In this document: positions 1 through 6,369 of the stretch, piece by piece
Layout of the letters: the number at the start of each line of letters is the position of its first letter
How positions within the stretch are numbered: position 1 is the first letter of the stretch
Assembly: GCA_017882055.1 (NCBI GenBank)
Contig: JADGQE010000172.1
Location: 1 to 8,189, forward strand
Reading direction: 5' to 3'
Length of the DNA stretch: 8,189 nt
Source of the DNA: Thermoflexales bacterium
GTDB taxonomy: Bacteria; Chloroflexota; Anaerolineae; Fen-1058
Program-made: the position numbers and the translations under genes
Notes under the pieces: generated by a model
What the model saw: only the letters and a program-made list of their open reading frames with translations
Databases searched by the model: none
Told to the model about the DNA's origin: nothing

Positions 1-1206
1 GTCTGGTCACCTTACCAGAATCCGCTGGACGCCTTCTCGCGGCATGAAGTTGAAGCCGTGGCGCAGGGCGATTCCGTCACCGTCTTTCTGTGGTCATCAC
101 CCACCTACCCTGAACTGCATACCGATATCTACGTCGACGATGCCAGCCTCGTCGTCGTGGGACAGGGGCCTGCACCGGCAACGTCGGCACCGGCAACGCC
201 GGCTCCTACCACTGCACCCGGAACACCTCAAGCGACCCTACCCGCCGGCACAGGCACGTATATCGTTCAGTCCGGCGATACGTTGTCGGCGATTGCGCTG
301 CAATATAATCTCACGCTCGATCAGTTGCTGGCCTTGAATCCCAGCCTTACGCGAGACACGGTGCTGCAAGTAGGCCAGGTCTTGAATGTTGGCGGCACAC
401 CGGCTCCCACGACTCAGGCCACCGCCGGTGCAACTGAAACACCTAAGCCTTCGCCAACGGCGACTGCCACACCCGGCGGGCCGACGCCTGGCGGGCCAGC
501 GACTTACACGGTGAAATCTGGCGACACGTTGTCGTCGATCGCAGCTCAATTCAATCTCAGCCTCGATCAATTGCTGGCGTACAATGGCATTACCAAAGAC
601 ACCCCCCTGCTGGTCGGACAAACGTTGACGGTGGGTGCACCGGCAGTCACGCCCACGCCACCGCTGACACCAACGCAGGCGGCGACTCTCGCACCCACAC
701 CAACGACCTCAGCATCGATGCCTGCGCCCACGCCCCTGCCGGGAACTTCGGCTTCGGGGTTGTGTTTATTGGCCTTCGACGATACAAATGGCAACGGGGC
801 CCGCGATAGCGGTGAAGGTCTGGCGGCCGGCGTCAAGTTCGAGGTGAAAGGCGCCGATGGCAAATCGGTTGCCACTTACGCCAGCGACGGCTTGAAAGAG
901 CCATACTGCTTAACCAATCTACCCGATGGCCGCTACTCGGTCGAAGTGACGCCGCTCGCCGATCAATTGGCAACCACGGATACCCATTGGTCGCTGTCTT
1001 TGTTATCCAGCACAGCGGTCAACATCGTGTTCGGTAGTCAATCTGCACCCACGGCTACAGCCGCACCGGCGGCCGCGCCGACGGCCATGCCGGCCGCCAC
1101 TGCATCAGGGAATAGTTCCTCCTCACTCACTTTGTTGGTGGGTGGCGCATTTGTCCTGCTCGCCGTGGCCGCGTTGTTCCTGGGATTACGCCCGCGCCGC
1201 AAATGA
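1..1206 (+). CDS. LysM / SdrD-B-like surface protein with C-terminal membrane anchor (5'-truncated by window)
   Basis: The frame is open from base 1, so the start lies upstream; the GTG at 58 is probably internal. There are 401 visible residues. Residues 1-57 look like the last strands of a jelly-roll carbohydrate-binding module, ending in DIYVDDASLVV. Two LysM domains follow, at about 87-131 and 169-212, each with an SGDTLS..IA core and an ending of the VGQ.L.VG type; LysM binds peptidoglycan or other GlcNAc polymers. A domain at about 254-344 carries the acidic motif DDTNGNGARDSGE, like SdrD-B/Cna-B repeats where such residues bind calcium, and has two cysteines (255, 303). Pro/Thr/Ala-rich linkers separate the domains. 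A hydrophobic segment (about 375-395) and the basic tail RPRRK anchor the protein with its bulk outside. No LPXTG sortase signal is seen. The next gene starts 12 nt downstream. Domain calls are from motifs; the ligand and the missing N-terminus are unknown. Confidence 0.88.
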   Translation, partial: VWSPYQNPLDAFSRHEVEAVAQGDSVTVFLWSSPTYPELHTDIYVDDASLVVVGQGPAPATSAPATPAPTTAPGTPQATLPAGTGTYIVQSGDTLSAIALQYNLTLDQLLALNPSLTRDTVLQVGQVLNVGGTPAPTTQATAGATETPKPSPTATATPGGPTPGGPATYTVKSGDTLSSIAAQFNLSLDQLLAYNGITKDTPLLVGQTLTVGAPAVTPTPPLTPTQAATLAPTPTTSASMPAPTPLPGTSASGLCLLAFDDTNGNGARDSGEGLAAGVKFEVKGADGKSVATYASDGLKEPYCLTNLPDGRYSVEVTPLADQLATTDTHWSLSLLSSTAVNIVFGSQSAPTATAAPAAAPTAMPAATASGNSSSSLTLLVGGAFVLLAVAALFLGLRPRRK

Positions 1207-1210
1207 AAGG
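1205..1210 (+). promoter_or_regulatory. Ribosome binding site of the small LysM gene
   Basis: GAAAGG lies 8 nt before the ATG at 1219 and overlaps the stop codon of the preceding gene. The spacing is normal for a Shine-Dalgarno site, it supports the ATG as the true start, and it suggests translation coupled to the upstream gene. Confidence 0.6.
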
Positions 1211-1218
1211 CCGATCTA

Positions 1219-1860
1219 ATGCAAATTCAGCGACAACGTGTCTTCCGCCTGGTACAACTGATACTGATTATTTTGGTCGCCGCCGGTCCGATCGGATTGG
1301 CCGCAGCCCGATCGGACTGGCGGCAATCCAGGCTATTGCAATCGACCGTTACTCCATCCAGCCCGAATTCGACGTCGACGCTCGATCCGAATCAGCCCGT
1401 CATTTACGTCGTGCAGGCAGGCGACACACTAACCCAAATTGCAAACAAGTTTGGCCTCGCGCTCGCCCAATTGCTGAAGTTGAATCAACTCCAAAGTGAT
1501 GCCGTGATCGTGGTGGGGCAGAAGTTGATTGTGGGCAGCGCGCCTGCCACGCCGTTGCCGTCACCGACTGTCATAGCGACGGCCGAGGCCACGGCTACGC
1601 CGCCGCCATCGCCCACCACGCCGTCGCTATTACCCACCGGCGCAGCCACATCGACGGCCACGGCTACGGCTACGCCGCCATCACCTACACCGGGCACAGA
1701 CCTGGAAACGATCACGCCTACGCCGTCGCCCCAGCCAACTGCCGTGGTCGCCCCAACGCCACCCGGCACCGGTCTGCCCATCGATGTGATCGTCGTACTG
1801 GTTTTGATGGGACTGGCCGTCATTGGCCTGGTCATCGGCTTTCGCGTGCAGCGCGGATGA
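1219..1860 (+). CDS. Small single-LysM protein with N- and C-terminal membrane segments
   Basis: The protein has 213 residues. A short basic N-terminus (MQIQRQRVFR) is followed by a hydrophobic segment at about 8-30, either an uncleaved anchor or a signal peptide, since LAAARS could be a cleavage site. One LysM domain lies at about 62-106, with the core VVQAGDTLTQIANKFGL and the ending VGQKLIVG. A linker rich in Pro, Thr, Ser and Ala follows (about 107-187), then a second hydrophobic helix (about 188-208) and the short basic tail RVQRG. The likely form is a LysM domain held outside the membrane on a stalk by one or two membrane segments. It repeats the LysM-linker-helix plan of the upstream gene without the SdrD-like and carbohydrate-binding parts, so the pair may be functional partners or old duplicates. 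The start is supported by a GAAAGG site. No enzymatic domain is visible, so a structural or cell-wall-binding role is inferred. Confidence 0.87.
   Translation: MQIQRQRVFRLVQLILIILVAAGPIGLAAARSDWRQSRLLQSTVTPSSPNSTSTLDPNQPVIYVVQAGDTLTQIANKFGLALAQLLKLNQLQSDAVIVVGQKLIVGSAPATPLPSPTVIATAEATATPPPSPTTPSLLPTGAATSTATATATPPSPTPGTDLETITPTPSPQPTAVVAPTPPGTGLPIDVIVVLVLMGLAVIGLVIGFRVQRG
1587..1680 (+). repeat. Low-complexity Thr/Pro/Ala-coding tract with direct repeats
   Basis: The linker of the small LysM gene contains the 13-bp sequence GGCCACGGCTACG twice, at 1587-1599 and 1656-1668; in the second copy CGGCTA is followed by a further GGCTACG. Both are followed by CGCC runs encoding Thr-Pro-Pro. This looks like expansion by slippage or recombination in a stalk-coding region. 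Confidence 0.6.
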
Positions 1861-1870
1861 TCGAAACTTG
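1855..1870 (+). promoter_or_regulatory. Start region of the GT39-like gene (TTG start with weak Shine-Dalgarno)
   Basis: No ATG is usable here: the ATG at 1857, which overlaps the upstream stop, opens a frame that ends after four codons. In the correct frame a TTG at 1868 is preceded by GGA at 1855-1857, 10 nt away. It gives an N-terminus with several arginines directly before the first membrane helix. The TTG at 1823 would lengthen the protein by 15 residues and overlap the previous gene by 38 nt. The 1868 start is preferred but not proven. Confidence 0.45.
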
Positions 1871-4354
1871 AGCAGGTCTGCTTCCACTCTTGTTTCCCGG
1901 TTTGCCGCACAGGCCAGGCGCTGGCGTTTCCTCGGCCTGATCGTTTTGTTGGGTCTCTTCTTTGCGCAGGCCGCGGCTGCTTCGCCTTATCAATCGGTCA
2001 TGTTCGACGAGCAGTATCACGTGACGCCCGGCTACGTTTACCTCAAGACCGGCGATCTGCGTTTCCATCACGATCAAAATCCACCGCTGTTCGAAGCGAT
2101 CATCAGTCTGCCGCTGCTGCTGCGCACGGATCTCAATCTTCCGCTCGATCATCCGGCTTATGCGTTGTGGGGCGACGTCTATCTGTTCTCCGATGATTTT
2201 CTGTGGCATGCCAACACGGACGCGCAGGGCATCGTTCACACAGGCCGCCTGGTTGTAGCAGGCTTCGGAGTGTTGCTGGGGTTATTGCTCTTTGTCTGGG
2301 GCAAACAACTGTATGGCGAAAGGGCCGGCTGGGTGGCGGCTTGCTTGCTGGCCTTCGATCCGAATTTCATCGCCAATGCCATCCCGACACTTGATCTGGG
2401 CCTGGCCTTTACTTCGACGTTGGCGATGTGGCGCTTGTGGCATTACCTCAAACGCCCGACTCAGCTCAATGTTACGCTGGCCGGTCTGGCACTCGGCCTT
2501 GCACTTGGCACTAAATTTTTGAGCGTGATGTTATTACCCAGTTTCGCTCTGGTTCTGTTGATCTATCCCTGTGGAGTTTCAACGCATCCTGCCCATGCCC
2601 GACGCTTTGCGTCATCCCTCATTCCTCATCCTTTCTTGCGCCGTCTCGCGGCTTTCATCATCATGCTGCTGCTCGCTTACCTGGTGCTCTGGATCACGTA
2701 CCGCTTCCAATTCGGTCCGGTCAGTGGCGCGGGGTTGTCCATTCCTGCGCCGCAATATTTTGAATCGTTCATTGGCATGTTCCTGAAGAGCAGTGAAGGC
2801 CGCGCAAATTTCTTGATGGGGCAGACTTCCGTCGCGGGCTGGCCCTACTACTTCGTCATCGCCTTGTTGATCAAGACGCCGCTACCCACGCTGCTATTTA
2901 TTCTGGCGGCCTTGATTCGCTGGCCGCATCGACGCGAGTGGCGCGAATCAAGTGTGCTGATTCTGCCTGCGCTCTTTTTCTTCGGCAGCGCCTCGATCAG
3001 CCAGCTGCAATTGGGCTATCGCTATTTGCTGCCGGTGCTGCCCTTTCTATTCTTGATGGTCGGGCGCGCAGGACAAGCTGTCATCTTGTCCCACCGATCA
3101 CGCTGGACCCAAATCGTCTCAGTGGGTTTGGCGGCCTGGCTCGTCGCCGGCACCGTATCGATCTTTCCGCATTACCTGTCGTACTTTAACGAATCGATCG
3201 GTGGACCGGCCAACGGCTACAAGTATCTGGTCGATTCCAACGTCGATTGGGGCCAGGATTTACCTGCACTTAAAGACTGGATTGATACTCATCCCGCCAA
3301 TGATCTGCGTCTCGGTTTCTTCGGCTCGGCCTATCCTGATCACTATGGCATCCAGGCGATTGGCCTTCCGAGTTATCCACTCAACGCGGGCGGCAACGAA
3401 GTGAATGGCTTCACGTCATACAGTCTTGAGCCGGGACGCTATGCCCTCAGCGTTACGTTGCTGAGAATCGGCCTCGTTTCCAAGCAATTCAATCTGTACG
3501 CAGCCTTTCAATCGATGACGCCGATCGATCGCGTGGGCTACTCGATCTTGATCTACGACGTGAAGTATCCGCCGGGCGCTGAAACTGATCGAGCCGTCAT
3601 CAGCGGCCCGCTGGCCTCGGATGTGCCGCCTGAGGCGCTGGGCTTTCAACCCGATCATCCGCTGCGCGCCAAATGGTGCGCCTTCCCGGAGTGTTTCGTG
3701 CTGACGCCCCACCCGGCACGCTACATCGTGCTGGACAGGATTCCGTTCTCGACCATCATGACGCTGCCAGCACAACAACAAGCCAAATTGATTCAGACAC
3801 TTAGTCTGCCGAATGGCTCAGACCCTTCGTCGAACGCAAAGACTCAATACAAGGTTCTTGATCTCGACGCGACTTCGATTATTCAAAATGGATTAGCCGA
3901 GCTGCAAGCTGCACTGGTGGTCACACCCGATCAAATCACGACGACTTTGCCCATCGCTTTTGATAATGGCCTGTCGTTTGTGGGCGATGAGCTGGCCGCA
4001 CCGGGCGAAGCCATTCTCAGCGGGAAATCATTGACCGTCTTCACTTATTGGCAAGCCGACGATCGTATCACGCCGCCGATGACGATCTTCGTGCATCTGC
4101 TCGATTCGCAAGGCAACATCCGCGGGCAAAGCGACACTTTCGGCGCGGCGTTGACCACGCTTGAGCCGGGCGACATCGTCATTCAAAGTCACGTCCTCAA
4201 AGTTGACGCCGCTGCGCCGCCGGGTGTCTATCGTTTGGAAGTTGGGTTGTATAATCCAGTGACGATGGATCGCTTCAAAGCGCATCCTTTGAATTTGCCC
4301 GACACCGATCGCATTATGCTCTCGTCGATTCAAGTTCGGACGCCTGCGCCATGA
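1868..4354 (+). CDS. GT39/PMT-like membrane glycosyltransferase with C-terminal beta-sandwich
   Basis: The product has 828 residues from the TTG at 1868. After the first helix (about 20-40) comes the extracytoplasmic motif FDEQYH (46-51). The Asp-Glu pair here is the catalytic signature of GT-C enzymes of the PMT/ArnT type, which transfer sugar from a polyprenyl-phosphate donor. NPPLFE (71-76), DPNFIANAIPTLD (164-176), GTKF (214-217), QLGYRYLLP (381-389) and the block YFNESIGG...DSNVDWGQDL (439-465) match the bacterial phospholipid-carrier-dependent glycosyltransferase group. Several helices lie between these motifs. From about 466 the chain is mostly soluble and external; residues about 693-828 form a beta-sandwich of the type fused to many Chloroflexota membrane glycosyltransferases (TYWQAD, TIFVHLLDSQG, PPGVYRLEVGLYNP). 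The predicted reaction is transfer of mannose or a similar sugar on the outer membrane face; the acceptor is unknown. The LysM genes upstream and the overlapping glycosyltransferase downstream suggest an envelope role. A heptanucleotide tract encodes part of one loop (about 249-255). Confidence 0.85.
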   Translation: MSRSASTLVSRFAAQARRWRFLGLIVLLGLFFAQAAAASPYQSVMFDEQYHVTPGYVYLKTGDLRFHHDQNPPLFEAIISLPLLLRTDLNLPLDHPAYALWGDVYLFSDDFLWHANTDAQGIVHTGRLVVAGFGVLLGLLLFVWGKQLYGERAGWVAACLLAFDPNFIANAIPTLDLGLAFTSTLAMWRLWHYLKRPTQLNVTLAGLALGLALGTKFLSVMLLPSFALVLLIYPCGVSTHPAHARRFASSLIPHPFLRRLAAFIIMLLLAYLVLWITYRFQFGPVSGAGLSIPAPQYFESFIGMFLKSSEGRANFLMGQTSVAGWPYYFVIALLIKTPLPTLLFILAALIRWPHRREWRESSVLILPALFFFGSASISQLQLGYRYLLPVLPFLFLMVGRAGQAVILSHRSRWTQIVSVGLAAWLVAGTVSIFPHYLSYFNESIGGPANGYKYLVDSNVDWGQDLPALKDWIDTHPANDLRLGFFGSAYPDHYGIQAIGLPSYPLNAGGNEVNGFTSYSLEPGRYALSVTLLRIGLVSKQFNLYAAFQSMTPIDRVGYSILIYDVKYPPGAETDRAVISGPLASDVPPEALGFQPDHPLRAKWCAFPECFVLTPHPARYIVLDRIPFSTIMTLPAQQQAKLIQTLSLPNGSDPSSNAKTQYKVLDLDATSIIQNGLAELQAALVVTPDQITTTLPIAFDNGLSFVGDELAAPGEAILSGKSLTVFTYWQADDRITPPMTIFVHLLDSQGNIRGQSDTFGAALTTLEPGDIVIQSHVLKVDAAAPPGVYRLEVGLYNPVTMDRFKAHPLNLPDTDRIMLSSIQVRTPAP
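2612..2632 (+). repeat. Heptanucleotide tandem repeat in the GT39-like gene
   Basis: Three adjacent 7-nt units read TCATCCC, TCATTCC, TCATCCT. They encode S-S-L-I-P-H-P in a loop between two predicted membrane helices. The reading frame continues through the tract. The codons (Ser, Ile, Pro, His) differ from the hydrophobic sequence on both sides, which suggests an inserted or expanded linker. Confidence 0.65.
4351..4354 (+). other. ATGA stop/start overlap between the two glycosyltransferase genes
   Basis: The ATG of the second glycosyltransferase gene overlaps the TGA stop of the first by 4 nt. No strong Shine-Dalgarno site precedes it, so translational coupling is likely. The arrangement supports co-expression of the two enzymes. 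Confidence 0.8.
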
Positions 4355-6333
4355 CAGGGACTCCGTATTCCGTGTTGCGTATTCCGTTAGTGAGATTGCT
4401 GCTCCTCTCAACATTCGCACTGGCGGTTGCGTATCAATTCCGCCTGCCGATCGTGCTGGACATGTCTTCGGCCAATGAAGAGATCTATCTCACACGCGGT
4501 TTCTATCCGCTCGAAGAAACTTTCGGCGTGACGTATCGTTGGACCAGCGGCGCTGCTCAAGTGACACTGCCGGGAGTTGGCAGCGGCGTGCCACTTCGCT
4601 TGCACACCAACCTGCACGAGTTCCGCCCCGCACCGCTTACACCGCAGCCTGCCTCGATCTCATTCAACAGCCAGGAGATCGCTCATTTCACACCCTCACC
4701 ATCACTGCTTGGCTACGATTTCGATGTGCCCGCCAATTTCGATCCGCGCGGCGAAGCAGTCTTGGGCTTCCAATCCGATACATTCATTCCGAAGAATTCG
4801 TTGCCCAATAGCACTGACGAACGATCACTCGGACTCTTCGTCGATCAAATCCAGATCGACTATGGGCCGGGCTTCATCATGCCGCCGCTGATCGTGTGGG
4901 CGTTGTTGATCATCAGTGTTTTGACCGCTTACGGATTCGGGCGCGCAGTCGGTTGGAGCACCACGGTCAGTTTCATGAGCGCAGTGCTTGTGTTAATTGC
5001 TACCATCATCGGCATCATCGGCTTCCGCACGTGGACGGCTCACAATAGTCCGTGGCTGGCGGGAACGATCGTGTGTGTCTGGCTCATCGCTTTACGCCTG
5101 AAGCAACCACAGACAACAGATCAAAGACCGCTGTTGATTGATAGCGCTCAGCCATCCATTGTCAGCAATCTAAAATCCAAAACCCAAAATCAAAAATTAG
5201 AAATTCTGCTCGTCTTTCTTGCCTGGCGCATTGCCTTAATCATCATTCCGATTGTTGGCGCAGGCGTCGTCGGCATACGCGAATGTTGTCCCGAAGTGCA
5301 GCCCAGGCCGCTAACCTCGTGGTCGCAGGCCGCCTTCGGCGATTGGTATCGCTGGGACGCGATCTGGTATGGCAGCATCGCCAGGGATGGCTACCAATAC
5401 TCCGGCACCCGCGAAGCATCGAACGTCGCATTCTTCCCGGGCTTCCCGATCGTCAATGGCGTCGTCAGCCACGTATTGGGTTTGCCGATCGAAGTCAGCG
5501 GGCCGATCGTCTCGACGCTGTTGACGCTGGTGGCCTGCTACTTGTTATACCGATTAGTCCAGCACGAAACGCACGATCCCGACACGGCCCATCGATCCGT
5601 TATTTATCTATTGGCCTTTCCAGCAGCATATTATCTGGCAATCGGTTACAGTGAGGCGCTATACGTGGTCTGTGGGTTGGCCGCATTTTTGTGGGCGCGC
5701 CAGGGTCGTTGGTGGTTGGCGGGCGGCATGGCTTTCCTGGCCGGCCTGACGCGCTTGCACGGCGCGCTGCTGATCATACCGTTGGGCTACGAATATTTGC
5801 GGCAGCGCGGTTTGCGACGAATTCGATTGGATGCCGTCAGCGTCTGCGGCGGGCCGATCGGCGTGCTGGCCTTCATGCTCTTTCTCAATGCTCAGTTTGG
5901 CAAGCCGGCCGGTTACTTCTCGCCGTATTTCGAAATCCAAACGCTGTTCTTCAAAGGCATTCGGGCCGATGCCTTCCCTACGTTTCCGGGTACGACCCTC
6001 GCCAACTATCTGCATGGCTTTTTGACCAGCGCACCATCCACTGAAGGCGTGGTGGTGATGGGCGCGATGATCTTGCTGATCATCCTTACCGTCGAAGTGT
6101 GGGCACGGCTGCCGCGCGTGTATGGCCTCTACATGCTGACGGTGACGCTGTTCTCGCTGATCGGCGGCGATTTGATCTCGATGCCGCGCTTCGTCGTGCC
6201 CATGTTCCCCGGCTTTATTGCGATGGCTTTACTGGGCAAACGTCCCTGGGTCGATCGCGCGATCTTGATCACGTCGCTCGTCCTGCAAGGCATCTTGGCC
6301 TTGATGTTTACCAAAGGCTACTGGATCGCCTGA
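4351..6333 (+). CDS. PIG-V/GT76-like mannosyltransferase-family membrane protein
   Basis: The protein has 660 residues. A first helix (about 14-35) leads into an extracytoplasmic, beta-rich region (about 38-175) containing GFYPLEE..FGVTYRWTSG; regions like this are seen fused to Chloroflexota membrane glycosyltransferases. About three helices follow, then a polar linker (251-285), then the core. The core has DWYRWDAIWYGSIARDGY (331-348), AFFPGFP (360-366), LAFPAAYYLAIGYSEALY (421-438) and AGLTRLHGALLIIP (464-477). These match the PIG-V / GPI mannosyltransferase 2-like family (GT76), in which the Asp of the RWD motif is in the presumed active site facing the outside. The expected role is transfer of mannose or a related sugar from a polyprenyl-phosphate carrier; the acceptor cannot be read from the sequence. 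The gene overlaps the GT39-like gene by 4 nt. The linker is partly encoded by an AT-rich heptanucleotide tract. The family call is firm; activity and sugar are inferred. Confidence 0.84.
   Translation: MTGTPYSVLRIPLVRLLLLSTFALAVAYQFRLPIVLDMSSANEEIYLTRGFYPLEETFGVTYRWTSGAAQVTLPGVGSGVPLRLHTNLHEFRPAPLTPQPASISFNSQEIAHFTPSPSLLGYDFDVPANFDPRGEAVLGFQSDTFIPKNSLPNSTDERSLGLFVDQIQIDYGPGFIMPPLIVWALLIISVLTAYGFGRAVGWSTTVSFMSAVLVLIATIIGIIGFRTWTAHNSPWLAGTIVCVWLIALRLKQPQTTDQRPLLIDSAQPSIVSNLKSKTQNQKLEILLVFLAWRIALIIIPIVGAGVVGIRECCPEVQPRPLTSWSQAAFGDWYRWDAIWYGSIARDGYQYSGTREASNVAFFPGFPIVNGVVSHVLGLPIEVSGPIVSTLLTLVACYLLYRLVQHETHDPDTAHRSVIYLLAFPAAYYLAIGYSEALYVVCGLAAFLWARQGRWWLAGGMAFLAGLTRLHGALLIIPLGYEYLRQRGLRRIRLDAVSVCGGPIGVLAFMLFLNAQFGKPAGYFSPYFEIQTLFFKGIRADAFPTFPGTTLANYLHGFLTSAPSTEGVVVMGAMILLIILTVEVWARLPRVYGLYMLTVTLFSLIGGDLISMPRFVVPMFPGFIAMALLGKRPWVDRAILITSLVLQGILALMFTKGYWIA
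5167..5205 (+). repeat. AATC-type heptanucleotide repeat in the PIG-V-like gene
   Basis: Phased 7-nt units read AATCTAA, AATCCAA, AACCCAA, AATCAAA, AATTAGA, then AATT. They encode N-L-K-S-K-T-Q-N-Q-K-L-E-I in a polar loop between membrane helices. The tract is far more A/T-rich than its surroundings. The Gln/Thr/Asp/Ser-rich stretch just before it (about 5104-5166) may belong to the same insertion. Confidence 0.7.
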
Positions 6334-6369
6334 ATCATTGGAAACGGCGTGGATCAGATCGAGCCAAAC
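6334..6369. other. Convergent intergenic gap without a clear terminator
   Basis: Thirty-six nucleotides separate the stop codons of the converging genes. I see only a weak, mismatched stem (GGC at 6346-6348 with GCC at 6362-6364) and no T-run on either strand, so no intrinsic terminator is called. Confidence 0.6.

Noticed and set aside
58..60. GTG at 58 as the true start of the first gene
   Set aside because: The frame is open to base 1 and the residues before 58 continue naturally into a jelly-roll-like tail; no signal peptide follows the GTG.
1180..1203. Sortase (LPXTG-type) sorting signal at the end of the first protein
   Set aside because: The C-terminus has a hydrophobic helix and basic tail, but no LPXTG-like motif precedes it.
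1857..1871. ATG overlapping the stop of the small LysM gene as the start of the next gene
   Set aside because: That frame stops after four codons and is not the glycosyltransferase frame.
238..1910. Long minus-strand open frames opposite the LysM genes (238-621, 567-875, 1485-1910)
   Set aside because: They mirror the Pro/Thr/Ala-rich linkers, give biased Gly/Val/Ala or Arg-rich proteins without motifs, and lie opposite genes with clear domains.
2587..2640. Frameshift or pseudogene in the GT39-like gene around the repeat
   Set aside because: The frame stays open and the conserved motifs on both sides are in the same frame.
5283..6044. Plus-strand open frames at 5283-5654 and 5691-6044
   Set aside because: They are Arg-rich out-of-frame readings of the PIG-V-like gene, whose own frame carries the conserved motifs.
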